From Campylobacter ornithocola (GTDB lineage: Bacteria > Campylobacterota > Campylobacteria > Campylobacterales > Campylobacteraceae), in contig NZ_CP053848.1 in NCBI RefSeq assembly GCF_013201605.1, positions 1,580,931-1,644,930 of the forward strand: a stretch of DNA of 64,000 nucleotides. Reading direction: 5' to 3'. A program made the translations under genes and the position numbers. Numbering within the stretch: position 1 is the first letter of the stretch; each line of letters begins with the position of its first letter. The notes below the pieces were generated by a model that saw nothing but the letters and a program-made list of their open reading frames with translations, was not told the DNA's origin and made no database searches. Of the stretch, positions 42,675-51,870 are shown piece by piece.

Positions 42675-43280
42675 TTAATTTATTATAGCCATTAAATTGC
42701 CACTTAGAATAAACATAGCAAAAGTAAAAAATATAAAAGCACTTAAATAATCAACAAGTTTTATATTATTTTGATAAATTCTTACCATGAAAGACTTAGA
42801 AAACAACAGAGAAACCAAAGAAAAATAAATTATAGTTTCTAAAAATAAAACAAATATTAAAACTATTAACATCCACCGCATTTGTGTAAAATCAAAGCTT
42901 GCAAATACACTAGCAAAATAAAAAATTACTTTAGGATTTGATAAATTTGTAATCATTCCACTTAAAAATGCAGATATATGAGTTTTTTGAACTTTCAAAT
43001 TACCCATTTTGGTATTTTTGTAAATTCCACAAGCTAAGTATAAAAGATAAAAAGCCCCAAAGCTTGATAAAATAGTTTGCAAAAATGGAAATTGATGAAA
43101 AATTGCACTTAATCCAAGTATAGAAAGTATAATCCACACACTCATAGCCAAACTTACACCCAAGCTTGCTTTTAATGCATTCTTAATCCCATCTCTTAAA
43201 GCATAAGAACTCACTAAGAAAAAATCAGGTCCTGGTAAAATAAGTCCGAAAAAATGAACGATTAAAATCCAAAGAAACAT
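42675..43280 (-). CDS. LysE/RhtB-family exporter
   Basis: Inner-membrane exporter of 201 aa with six hydrophobic segments, of the LysE family that exports amino acids. The N-terminal LILPGPDFFLVSSYALRDGIKNALKASLGVS is the family signature. The substrate is unknown. It lies between rpsU and the UPF0323 gene, which are adjacent in C. jejuni, so it appears to be inserted or lost relative to that species. The terminator of rpsU is upstream, suggesting its own promoter or readthrough. Confidence 0.88.
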   Translation of the reverse strand: MFLWILIVHFFGLILPGPDFFLVSSYALRDGIKNALKASLGVSLAMSVWIILSILGLSAIFHQFPFLQTILSSFGAFYLLYLACGIYKNTKMGNLKVQKTHISAFLSGMITNLSNPKVIFYFASVFASFDFTQMRWMLIVLIFVLFLETIIYFSLVSLLFSKSFMVRIYQNNIKLVDYLSAFIFFTFAMFILSGNLMAIIN

Positions 43281-43297
43281 AAATAACTAAAACGAAG

Positions 43298-43317
43298 AAA
43301 GCCGATTTCTCGGCTTT
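43298..43317. terminator. Intrinsic terminator after rpsU
   Basis: AAAGCCGA (43298-43305) pairs with TCGGCTTT (43310-43317) around a TTTC loop. On the minus strand it follows rpsU by 6 nt and is trailed by CTTCGTTTT; on the plus strand it is trailed by TT. It probably ends rpsU transcription before the exporter gene. Confidence 0.75.
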
Positions 43318-43323
43318 TTGGTA

Positions 43324-43536
43324 TTAGAGTCTTGATTCGTAGCGTCTAAGCATATAAAGTCTTTTAAGCATTTTTTTGCGTGCTGAAATTTTTTGTTTTT
43401 TACGAATTTCAGTCATAGGCTCAAAAAATCTTCTAGCGCGAACCTCAGTAACAACTAGATTTCTATCCACTTGTTTTTTGAATTTTCTATATGCTTCATC
43501 AAAAGACTCGTTAGGATGTACCTTAATTCCTGGCAC
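43324..43536 (-). CDS. rpsU: 30S ribosomal protein S21
   Basis: Small basic ribosomal protein bS21, needed for initiation on the 30S subunit. [18 protein letters not shown] is the conserved N terminus and the rest ([20 protein letters not shown]) is Lys/Arg-rich. The GTG at 43536 is chosen because it gives the 70-residue form usual in Campylobacter; a longer GTG start 12 nt upstream is possible. The strongly purine-rich AAGAAAGGTGGTGAGG lies just upstream. Confidence 0.93.
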   Translation of the reverse strand: MPGIKVHPNESFDEAYRKFKKQVDRNLVVTEVRARRFFEPMTEIRKKQKISARKKMLKRLYMLRRYESRL

Positions 43537-43726
43537 GACCCTCACCACCTTTCTTAAATAAAATTTAAAGAGTATATTATATCATAATTTTACTTGAAAA
43601 TAAAATTTATTTTTGTAATAATTACATAAATAAAAATTAAACATAAATTATTAATTAAGACAAAATTTGGTTTAGTTTTTCTAGTATTATTAAGTTATGA
43701 AAAATATTTTTTAAGGAAAATAAAAA

Positions 43727-45097
43727 ATGAGTGCTTGTATCACTAATTATACTAAAAAAAGGTATATTACTTATGCTATTGCTATGATTGTGTTTGTAAC
43801 TTTGCCTTTTATAAAAATTAACGAAAATCATTTCTTTTTATTGAGTTTTGATCACAAAAAACTTAATTTATTTTTTATCGCCTTTGATACTCAAGAGCTT
43901 TATTTGATGCCATTTGTTATTATGGGTATGTTTTTAACTATACTTTTCATTACCACTTTAGCAGGAAGAATTTGGTGTGCTTGGAGCTGTCCTCAAACTA
44001 TTGCTAGAGTTATTTATAGAGACCTTTTACAAACAAAAATCTTTAAAATTTACAAAAACACAGCAAATAAGCAAAAACAAGTTAATGGATATTTTATTCA
44101 AAAAGTTTTAAGTATTGTGATTTTTTATCTTTTTTCACTACTAATGATGAGTGCATTTTTATGGTATTTTGTACCACCTGAAGATTTTTTTGTCTATATC
44201 CAAAATCCTGCTGATCATTTATTACTTTTAGGAATTTTATTTTGTGCTTCTTTAGCTTTTACTTTTGATATAGTGTATTTGGGTGAGAAATTTTGTGTTT
44301 ATGTGTGTCCTTATGCAAGAATCCAATCTGTAATGTTTGATAATAACACAGTTCAAGTGATTTATGATGATAAAAGAGGAGGTGTAATTTATGATGGGCA
44401 CACTAAGCTTTATCAAAAACCACCACAAGGTGAATGTATAGGTTGTGATGCTTGTGTTAAAATTTGTCCAACTCATATAGATATACGCCAAGGAATGCAA
44501 CTTGAATGTATTAACTGTCTTGAATGTGCTGATGCTTGTTCAAAAATTCAAGCCAAATTCGATCGCCCTAGTTTGATCAATTGGACTAGTGCAAAAGCTA
44601 TTGAAACAAGAGAAAAAGTAAAATATTTTAGATTTAGAACCATTGGTTATTTAGTTGTCTTATGTGGTGTTTTTGCAGCTTTAGTTTTAATGGGAAGCAA
44701 AAAAGAAAATATGCTTTTAAATATTAATCGTTCTAGTGAGCTTTATCAAGTAAGAAAAACATATGATGGAGATTTACTAATCACTAATGCTTATGTATTT
44801 TTATTTCAAAATACCGACAATAAAACCCATGAGTATTATTTTGATGTTAAATTACAGGGTATTAATGATGGTTTAGAAATCATCAGACCTAAAAAATCTT
44901 TTAAATTAAAAGCAGGGGAAAAAGACAAACATATAGTTGTTTTAAAAGCTACTAAAAAATTAGCTGATAATGATAGAAAAGATACCGTAATACCTTTAAC
45001 CATCAAAGCCTATGCACTTGATGATAAAAATATTGTGATTACAAGAGAAAGCAACTTTGTTTATCCAAAAAATTCTGTTTTAAAACAAAAACATTAA
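43727..45097 (+). CDS. ccoG: CcoG-family membrane ferredoxin protein
   Basis: Membrane-bound iron-sulfur protein of the CcoG/RdxA type, linked with copper reduction during cbb3 oxidase assembly. Of 456 aa, the N-terminal half has about four to five membrane segments with CxxxCP motifs (CAWSCPQT; CVYVCPYARIQ), then two [4Fe-4S] ferredoxin motifs (CIGCDACVKICP; CINCLECADACS), another membrane segment, and a C-terminal Ig-like domain. It corresponds to Cj0369c. cmeR starts 1 nt after its stop, so the two are probably co-transcribed. The oxidase genes are not in the window. Confidence 0.88.
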   Translation: MSACITNYTKKRYITYAIAMIVFVTLPFIKINENHFFLLSFDHKKLNLFFIAFDTQELYLMPFVIMGMFLTILFITTLAGRIWCAWSCPQTIARVIYRDLLQTKIFKIYKNTANKQKQVNGYFIQKVLSIVIFYLFSLLMMSAFLWYFVPPEDFFVYIQNPADHLLLLGILFCASLAFTFDIVYLGEKFCVYVCPYARIQSVMFDNNTVQVIYDDKRGGVIYDGHTKLYQKPPQGECIGCDACVKICPTHIDIRQGMQLECINCLECADACSKIQAKFDRPSLINWTSAKAIETREKVKYFRFRTIGYLVVLCGVFAALVLMGSKKENMLLNINRSSELYQVRKTYDGDLLITNAYVFLFQNTDNKTHEYYFDVKLQGINDGLEIIRPKKSFKLKAGEKDKHIVVLKATKKLADNDRKDTVIPLTIKAYALDDKNIVITRESNFVYPKNSVLKQKH

Positions 45098-45098
45098 A

Positions 45099-45722
45099 AT
45101 GAAAAAAAAACTTTCTTCTAAATCTCAAGCAAGACTTGAAAAAATCAAGCAAATTGCTTCAGAATCGTTTTTAAAAAATGGTTATGAAGCAACAAATCTT
45201 AAAGACATCATCAAACAAACCGGTGGTTCTTTTTCTAGTGTTTATGAACATTTTAAAAGCAAAGAAGGATTATTTGAAGCTATATTAAATGATTTTGCTG
45301 AAAATCATTTTTTAGCTACTTTGAAAAAAAATATGAAAATTACAAATGAATTAAGTTTAGAAGAATATTTATATCAATATTCTTTAGCTTATTTAAAAAT
45401 TTTCAATAATAAAAAAACCATATCTATAGTAAGGCTTTTATATTCTCAAATTTATAATGATAAATTTGATTTTTCTTCATGGTTTAAAAGCAACAACCGA
45501 AAAGAAGTAGAATACGTGCTTCAAAAAAGGCTAAAAAAAGAAAATGAGTATTTAGCAAAAAATGCTGAATTTTTAAGCGTTACCTTTTGTGCTATGTTAA
45601 GAGGGATATTTTTTATGCAAAGTACCTTTGAAAATAAAGTACTAATGAGTAAAAAAGAACAACAAGAGCATGCAAAAAAAATTGTTAAGCTCTTTATAAA
45701 TGGAATTATTAACTTTAATTAA
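45099..45722 (+). CDS. cmeR: TetR-family repressor of the Cme efflux pump
   Basis: Repressor of cmeABC that is released by bile salts in C. jejuni. The 207 aa protein has an N-terminal TetR helix-turn-helix (SFLKNGYEATNLKDIIKQTGGSFSSVYEHFKSKEGLFEAI, about residues 24-63) and a helical ligand-binding C-terminal domain. It lies immediately before cmeA in the same direction and after ccoG, the same order as Cj0368c. An inverted repeat 34 nt after its stop is the likely operator. Confidence 0.93.
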   Translation: MKKKLSSKSQARLEKIKQIASESFLKNGYEATNLKDIIKQTGGSFSSVYEHFKSKEGLFEAILNDFAENHFLATLKKNMKITNELSLEEYLYQYSLAYLKIFNNKKTISIVRLLYSQIYNDKFDFSSWFKSNNRKEVEYVLQKRLKKENEYLAKNAEFLSVTFCAMLRGIFFMQSTFENKVLMSKKEQQEHAKKIVKLFINGIINFN

Positions 45723-45755
45723 CTATATATTGATAAAATTAGATACTTATAATTT

Positions 45756-45771
45756 TGTAATATAAATTACT
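45756..45771. promoter_or_regulatory. Candidate CmeR operator upstream of cmeABC
   Basis: TGTAATATAAATTACT is a 16-nt near-perfect inverted repeat (TGTAAT, 4 nt, ATTAC then T in place of A), 38 nt before the cmeA start, in the 86-nt cmeR-cmeA gap. CmeR of C. jejuni binds a 16-bp inverted repeat in this same gap. The final base breaks the symmetry. Confidence 0.65.
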
Positions 45772-45808
45772 TTTTTATTTTATTAAATAAACTATATTAA
45801 GGAAAATA

Positions 45809-46906
45809 ATGAAAACAAAAATTTTAACTTTAGCTTGTGCTTCTTTGATTTTTACAGCTTGTTTAGATGATAAAAATACACAAGTTAAAGAACTTCCTCC
45901 TCAGCCAGTCAGCGTTATGACTATGCAAAGTGCTAATTTGCCTTTAGAATTTACTTATCCTGCTAGATTAAGTACAGAGTTAGATGTAGTAATCAAACCT
46001 AAGGTAAGTGGAGAAATAAAACAAAAATACTTCAAAAGTGGTCAAGCTGTTAAAAAAGGGGATAAACTTTTTCTTATAGAGCCCGATAAATATCAAGCAA
46101 GCGTAAATATGGCCTACGGTGAAGCTTTGGTTGCAAGAGCAAATTTTGATGATGCAGAAAAAAATTTTAAAAGAGATAGTATTTTAATAGAAAAAAATGC
46201 TATCTCTCAGAAAGAATTTGATGCTAGTTTGGCTAATTTTAATTCAACAAAAGCTAATTTAGAAAGTGCAAGAGCAAAACTTGCTAATGCGAGATTAGAT
46301 CTAAAATATACTATAGTAAGTGCGCCATTTGATGGAATTTTAGGAGATGCACTAATGGATGTAGGTGATTATGTAAATGCTTCAACTACCGAACTTGTAC
46401 GTATTACTAATATAAATCCTATTTTTGCAGACTTTTATATTTCAGATGTTGATAAAATTAATATGAATAAAAACATAAAAGATGGAAATTGGCAATTTGA
46501 AAATATTCAAGTACAAGCTAATGTTGGCGGTGAACTTTTTAACGGAAAATTATATTTTATTGATAGCGTGATTGATACTCATAGTGGTGGTGTAAAAGCT
46601 AAAGCTATTTTTGATAATAATAGCTCAAATTTGATGCCTGGGTCATTTGCTAATGTCCATGTAAGTGGTTTTATTCAAAAAGATGGTTTTGAAATCCCAC
46701 AAGTTGCACTTTTACAAGATGATAGTGCTATATATGTTTATACTTTAGTTGATGGAAAAGTAGCAAAAACAAATGTTAATGTTATTTATCAAACTGCAGA
46801 TATTGCTATAATCAACCAAGGTTTGAAAAATGGCGATAAGGTTATTTTAAATAATTTTAAAAAAATTCGCCCCGGTGCAAGCGTTAGTGTAATGGAGAAT
46901 AAATAA
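45809..46906 (+). CDS. cmeA: Multidrug efflux periplasmic adaptor
   Basis: Membrane-fusion protein linking CmeB and CmeC. The 365 aa protein has a lipoprotein signal (LIFTACLDDK, Cys18), then lipoyl halves (VSGEIKQKYFKSGQAVKKGDKLFLIEPDKY and YTIVSAPFDGILGDALMDVGDYV) around a helical hairpin rich in Asn/Ala/Lys, and a beta-barrel C-terminal part. The AAGGAAAATA ribosome site precedes the ATG. The stop overlaps the cmeB start. Confidence 0.95.
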   Translation: MKTKILTLACASLIFTACLDDKNTQVKELPPQPVSVMTMQSANLPLEFTYPARLSTELDVVIKPKVSGEIKQKYFKSGQAVKKGDKLFLIEPDKYQASVNMAYGEALVARANFDDAEKNFKRDSILIEKNAISQKEFDASLANFNSTKANLESARAKLANARLDLKYTIVSAPFDGILGDALMDVGDYVNASTTELVRITNINPIFADFYISDVDKINMNKNIKDGNWQFENIQVQANVGGELFNGKLYFIDSVIDTHSGGVKAKAIFDNNSSNLMPGSFANVHVSGFIQKDGFEIPQVALLQDDSAIYVYTLVDGKVAKTNVNVIYQTADIAIINQGLKNGDKVILNNFKKIRPGASVSVMENK

Positions 46907-49900
46907 TGTTTTCTAAATTTTTTATAGAAAGACCTGTATTTGCTTCTGTTACTGCGATTATTATTTCTTTAGCGGGTATTATAGGTCTTTATTCTTTACC
47001 CATAGAACAATACCCTTCCCTAACCCCACCAGTTGTAAAAGTAAGTGCAAATTACTCTGGTGCTGATGCTCAAACTGTGGCTCAAACTGTGGCTATCCCT
47101 CTTGAAGATGCAATTAATGGGGTTGAAAATATGATTTATATGGATTCAACTTCAAGTTCTTCGGGAGATATGAGTTTAAGCGTATATTTTAATATCGGTA
47201 CAGACCCTGATCAAGCAACAGTTGATGTTAACAATAGAATTTCAGCCGCTATGGCAAAACTCCCAGAAAGTGTTAAAAAAACAGGGGTTAGTGTAAGAAA
47301 AACTGGTTCTAGTATATTAGAAGTTGCTACTTTATACTCTCCTGATGGTTCTATGGAAGCCCTAGAAGTATACAATTATGCAGCGTTAAATATTTTAGAT
47401 GATCTTGCTAGGGTTCCTGGTGTAGGAAATGCTGTTGCTATAGGCTCAAAAAATTATTCTATGAGAATTTGGTTAAATCCTGATTTATTAAATAAATATC
47501 AAGTAACTGCAACAGATGTTATTGATGCAGTAAATGAACAAAATGCTCAATATGCTACTGGTAAAATAGGACAAGAACCTGTAGTAGAAAGATCTCCTTA
47601 TGTATATTCAGTAACCATGCAAGGTAGATTAAAAAATACTAAAGAATTTGAAAATATCATTATAAGAGCAAATAGTGATGGTTCTTTTTTAAGACTTAAA
47701 GATGTAGCTGAGGTTTCTTTAGGATCAAGAGAATATACTTTTAACGGGAGATTAAATGGAAATAACGCTACTCCAATTTTAATTTTCTTACAAACTGGTG
47801 CAAATGCTGTAAGCACAGCAGAATTAGTTCAGAAAAAATTTGAAGAACTTTCTAAAAATTTCCCTGAGGGTTTAGCTTATAAAGTTCCTTATGATACGAC
47901 TATATTTATCAAAGCTTCTATCAAAGAAGTTGTAAAAACTTTTTTTGAAGCCTTAGTATTGGTTGTAATTGTAATGTATTTATTTTTAAAGAATTTCCGA
48001 TCGACTATCATACCTATGATCGCTGTACCTGTTTCTATCTTAGGAACTTTTGCAGGATTGTATGTTTTAGGTTTTAGCATCAACTTGCTAACGCTTTTTG
48101 CGTTAGTACTAGCTATTGGTATTGTTGTTGATGATGCGATTATCGTGGTGGAAAATATTGATAGAATCATGCATGAAGATCCAAATATAAGTATTAAAGA
48201 AGCGGCTATTAAAGCTATGGATGAGGTAGCTGCACCTGTTGTTTCTATCGTTCTTGTGCTTTGTGCAGTATTTATACCTGTTTCATTTATATCTGGCTTT
48301 GTGGGTGAAATTCAAAGGCAATTTGCCATCACTTTAGCAATTTCTGTAACGATTTCAGGTTTTGTAGCTTTAACCCTAACACCTTCTTTGTGTGCAATTT
48401 TCTTAAGAAGAAATGAAGGTGAGCCTTTTTATTTAGTTAAAAAATTCAATGATATTTTTGATTGGTCTACTGAAGTCTTTGGTGCTGGTGTTGCATATAT
48501 CTTAAAAAGAACAATTAGATTTGTATTAATTTTTGTTATGCTTTTGGGTGGTTTATATGGTTTATTCAAACTTGTTCCAAACTCTTTAGTTCCAAATGAA
48601 GATCAAGGAAGCTTTTTATCTGTTGTGAATTTACCAGCAGCCTCATCTTTAAATAGAACAACACAAACTATGGATGCTATGGCGGATGAGATACTAAAAA
48701 ATGAAAATATTACAGATATCGTTGGTCTTATAGGATATGATTTATTTACAGGATCTTTAAAAGAAAATGCTGGTGCAATGTTTGTAAATTTGAAAAACTG
48801 GAATGATAGAGATGTAAGTAGTTTTGATCTAACAGGTATGTATAATAAACAATATTTTCTTAATCCAAATTTCCAAACTTTCTTTGTTAATCCACCGCCA
48901 ATCCAAGGTCTAAGCTTAACAGGTGGTTTTGAAATGTATGCACAAAATCGTAGTGGTAAAAGTTATGATGAAATTCAAGTTGATGTTAATAAATTAGTAG
49001 AAGCAGCTAATAAGCGTCCTGAACTTTCTAATGTAAGAACTACACTTGATACTAATTTTCCACAATTAAGATTAGAAATTGATCGTGATAAAGTAAAACT
49101 TTATGGCTTAAACTTAGCAGATGTATTTAACACACTCAACGCTACCATAGGGACTTATTATGTGAATGATTTTTCTATGCTTGGAAAAAACTATCGTGTA
49201 AATATTAGTGCAATTGGAGATTTTAGAAATACTCAAAATGCTTTAAAAAACATCTTTGTTAGAGCAAATGATGGTTCTATGATAGCTCTAGATAGTGTTT
49301 TAACACTTCATAGGAGTGTTGGACCTGATGATGTAAAACGCTTTAATATGTTCCCATCAGCTCTAGTTCAAGGCGATCCTGCACCAGGTTATACCTCAGG
49401 ACAAGCTATTGATGCAATTGCTGCTGTTGCAAAAGAGACCTTAGGAGAGGATTATTCTATCGCTTGGGCAGGATCTGCTTATCAAGAAGTAACAAGCAGT
49501 GGTGCTGGTCAAATAGCATTTATGTTAGGACTTTTATTTGTATTTTTAATTCTAGCAGCTCAATACGAAAGATGGCTTATGCCTTTAGCAGTAATCACTG
49601 CTGTGCCTTTTGCTGTATTTGGTTCTTTACTTCTTGTATGGCTTAGAGGTTTAGAAAATGATATATATTTCCAAACAGGGCTTTTACTTTTAATAGGTCT
49701 TTCTGCTAAAAACGCCATATTAATTGTTGAATTTGCAATGGAAGAACACCTTAAAAAAGGAAAAAGTATTTTTGAAGCTTCTATTAGTGCAGCAAAATTA
49801 AGATTTAGACCTATTGTTATGACTTCTTTGGCATTTATTTGCGGTATTTTACCTTTATATTTTGCCTATGGAGCAGGAAGTGCGAGTCGCCATGCAATAG

Positions 49901-50028
49901 GCACAGGTGTTATAGGTGGTATGATAGCAGCTTCTACTATAGCCATTTTCTTTGTGCCTTTGTTTTTCTATATATTAGAAAGTTTTAATAAATGGCTTGA
50001 TGAAAAAAGAGGTAAAAAACATGCATAA
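46906..50028 (+). CDS. cmeB: Multidrug efflux RND transporter
   Basis: Proton-driven inner-membrane pump that exports bile salts, fluoroquinolones, macrolides and other compounds. The 1040 aa length and repeated halves are typical of AcrB-type (HAE1) pumps. The proton-relay Asp pair is in membrane segment 4 (LAIGIVVDDAIIVVENI) and Lys in LLIGLSAKNAILIVEFAMEE of segment 10. The ATG overlaps cmeA by one base; the 3' end overlaps cmeC by 8 nt. Confidence 0.97.
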   Translation: MFSKFFIERPVFASVTAIIISLAGIIGLYSLPIEQYPSLTPPVVKVSANYSGADAQTVAQTVAIPLEDAINGVENMIYMDSTSSSSGDMSLSVYFNIGTDPDQATVDVNNRISAAMAKLPESVKKTGVSVRKTGSSILEVATLYSPDGSMEALEVYNYAALNILDDLARVPGVGNAVAIGSKNYSMRIWLNPDLLNKYQVTATDVIDAVNEQNAQYATGKIGQEPVVERSPYVYSVTMQGRLKNTKEFENIIIRANSDGSFLRLKDVAEVSLGSREYTFNGRLNGNNATPILIFLQTGANAVSTAELVQKKFEELSKNFPEGLAYKVPYDTTIFIKASIKEVVKTFFEALVLVVIVMYLFLKNFRSTIIPMIAVPVSILGTFAGLYVLGFSINLLTLFALVLAIGIVVDDAIIVVENIDRIMHEDPNISIKEAAIKAMDEVAAPVVSIVLVLCAVFIPVSFISGFVGEIQRQFAITLAISVTISGFVALTLTPSLCAIFLRRNEGEPFYLVKKFNDIFDWSTEVFGAGVAYILKRTIRFVLIFVMLLGGLYGLFKLVPNSLVPNEDQGSFLSVVNLPAASSLNRTTQTMDAMADEILKNENITDIVGLIGYDLFTGSLKENAGAMFVNLKNWNDRDVSSFDLTGMYNKQYFLNPNFQTFFVNPPPIQGLSLTGGFEMYAQNRSGKSYDEIQVDVNKLVEAANKRPELSNVRTTLDTNFPQLRLEIDRDKVKLYGLNLADVFNTLNATIGTYYVNDFSMLGKNYRVNISAIGDFRNTQNALKNIFVRANDGSMIALDSVLTLHRSVGPDDVKRFNMFPSALVQGDPAPGYTSGQAIDAIAAVAKETLGEDYSIAWAGSAYQEVTSSGAGQIAFMLGLLFVFLILAAQYERWLMPLAVITAVPFAVFGSLLLVWLRGLENDIYFQTGLLLLIGLSAKNAILIVEFAMEEHLKKGKSIFEASISAAKLRFRPIVMTSLAFICGILPLYFAYGAGSASRHAIGTGVIGGMIAASTIAIFFVPLFFYILESFNKWLDEKRGKKHA

Positions 50029-51463
50029 ATTACTAATATTTACAATCTGCCTTTTTATAACAGGTTGTAGTTTAAAACCAAATTTAGAAATAAAAGATAT
50101 AAATTATACTAAAAGTTTAGATCAAAATATCAGTATTGAGAAACAATGGTGGAAAGCCTTTGATGATATTTATTTAAATACTTTAGTTGATCAAGCTTTA
50201 AAAAATAACAATGATTTGCAAATTGCATATATAAATTTACAAAAAGCTTATGAAACTTTAGGTATAGCAAGAAGTGATTTACTTCCTAAACTTGACGGAA
50301 GTGCAAGTGGAGCAAGAGCAAAAACTAGCATCAATGCACCAAACAATAAAAGCGATGAATTTACCTATGGAAATGATTTTAATTTAGGTTTAAATTTAAG
50401 CTATGAAATTGACTTATGGGGCAAATACAGAGATACTTACAATGCTTCAAAAGCAAAACTACAAGCTAGTGAATTCGATTATGAAAGTGCTAGGTTGAGC
50501 TTAATTTCTAATGTAATAAAAACTTATTTTAACTTAGCAAGTTTAAGTGAACAAGTAAAGATTTTGGAAGAAACTACTCAAAGTTATCAAAAAACTTATG
50601 AATTAAAATTAGAACACTTTAAACTCGGAGTAATCAGCGAGTATGAATTAAATCAATTTAAAGCTGAACTTGAAAATTCAAAAGTTTTACTTACGAATGC
50701 GAAAATTCAAAAAGAAGCCAATATAAAAGCATTAAAAATCTTAACCTCAAATAATATTGATGATATACTTTACAATAGTATAGAGTATAAAAAAATAGGA
50801 CAATATGAACTTAGTATACCTGAAGGCATAGGAAGTGAAATTTTACTCCAAAGACCTGATGTTCAAGCTAGTTTAAAAATTTTAGAAGAAAAAAATTATC
50901 TTGTAGGGGTTGCAAGAACTGCATTTTTACCAAACCTTTCTCTAACAGGTCTTTTAGGTTTTCAAAGTAATGATTTAGATCTTTTGGTTAAACATGGTAG
51001 TAATACTTGGAACATAGCAGGAAATTTTGCAATGCCAATTTTTCATTGGGGTGAGATTATGAACAATGTCAATCTTGCAAAACTTACCAAAGATGAAGCA
51101 TTTTTACAATATGAAAATATCCTAAAAACAGCCTTCGGAGAGATAAGACTTGCTTTATTTAATCGCCAAAGTTACTATGAAAATGAGCAAAATTACAAAA
51201 ATTTATTCCAAGCTCAAAGTAAAATTTATGAAATTTCCACTTTAAGATATGAAAATGGTGTGATTAATTTAGCTGATTTTTTACAAGATCAAAGAAATTA
51301 CTTAAATGCTAAACTTTCCTATACTAACTCATCTTATGAGCTTGCAAATTCTATTGTAGATGTTATGAAAGCTTTTGGTGGAGGATTTAATGCCAAAGAA
51401 GAATCTAAAGAAAATATCAAAGCTATGGAAGAAAATTTAAAAGAAAACTTTTATAACAACTAA
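50021..51463 (+). CDS. cmeC: Multidrug efflux outer membrane channel
   Basis: TolC-like outer-membrane channel of the Cme pump. The start at 50021 (MHKLLIFTICLFITGCSLKP) gives a lipoprotein signal with Cys16 (FITGC); AGAGG lies 8 nt upstream. The 480 aa protein has two outer membrane efflux (OEP) repeats, each with long helices, including IEKQWWKAFDDIYLNTLVDQAL at the start and LRYENGVINLADFLQDQRNYL near the end. It overlaps cmeB by 8 nt and ends at a canonical terminator. Confidence 0.95.
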   Translation: MHKLLIFTICLFITGCSLKPNLEIKDINYTKSLDQNISIEKQWWKAFDDIYLNTLVDQALKNNNDLQIAYINLQKAYETLGIARSDLLPKLDGSASGARAKTSINAPNNKSDEFTYGNDFNLGLNLSYEIDLWGKYRDTYNASKAKLQASEFDYESARLSLISNVIKTYFNLASLSEQVKILEETTQSYQKTYELKLEHFKLGVISEYELNQFKAELENSKVLLTNAKIQKEANIKALKILTSNNIDDILYNSIEYKKIGQYELSIPEGIGSEILLQRPDVQASLKILEEKNYLVGVARTAFLPNLSLTGLLGFQSNDLDLLVKHGSNTWNIAGNFAMPIFHWGEIMNNVNLAKLTKDEAFLQYENILKTAFGEIRLALFNRQSYYENEQNYKNLFQAQSKIYEISTLRYENGVINLADFLQDQRNYLNAKLSYTNSSYELANSIVDVMKAFGGGFNAKEESKENIKAMEENLKENFYNN

Positions 51464-51487
51464 GTCTTTAAAACTTAGTTGTTTTTT
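51455..51487 (+). terminator. Rho-independent terminator of cmeABC
   Basis: AACAACTAAGT (51455-51465) pairs with ACTTAGTTGTT (51473-51483), loop 7 nt, followed by TTTT. It overlaps the last codons of cmeC. Confidence 0.85.
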
Positions 51488-51602
51488 ATCATCTATATAT
51501 AAATACATTTTGATTGCAAGTACAATACAACCTTCTTCGTGAATATTCTTTTCTAAGGGAATAAAAAAATAAAAATGCCAAATAACTATGTTTATAAGAA
51601 TA

Positions 51603-51794
51603 TCAATGCATTTGAATTTGAATTCTTTGGTTGAAATTATTATTTCCTCTATCTTTTGGGCTATTATGTTCAAAACGATAACGCACACTACCAGAAACAT
51701 TAACATCTTGAAAAATTTCATCTAAAGGTGCAGAATTTAACATACTTATAAATCCCAATAAAAATATAAAAAATGCTATAAAAATCTTTTTCAT
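51603..51794 (-). pseudogene. N-terminal remnant of a MOMP-like porin
   Basis: From an ATG at 51794 (AAAGGC upstream) a 63-codon reading frame encodes a signal peptide (KKIFIAFFIFLLGFISMLNSA) and SAPLDEIFQDVNVSGSVRYRFEH, closely like the mature N terminus of the Campylobacter major outer membrane protein (APLEEAIKDVDVSGVLRYRY). It then runs into NNNFNQRIQIQMH and a stop, while the family is about 400 residues. A further 115 nt toward the cmeC terminator have no recognisable porin continuation. It is therefore a decayed fragment, probably from a deletion, and not a working porin. Confidence 0.7.
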
Positions 51795-51870
51795 TATAAA
51801 GCCTTTATAAAAAATATGATACAATTATAGTCTTTTTAAATAACTACAAAATGAAATTTTTAGGAAAAAT

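Noticed and set aside
51437..51721. 94-aa minus-strand frame after the porin remnant
   Set aside because: It runs through the cmeC terminator, overlaps the porin fragment in another frame and has no family resemblance.
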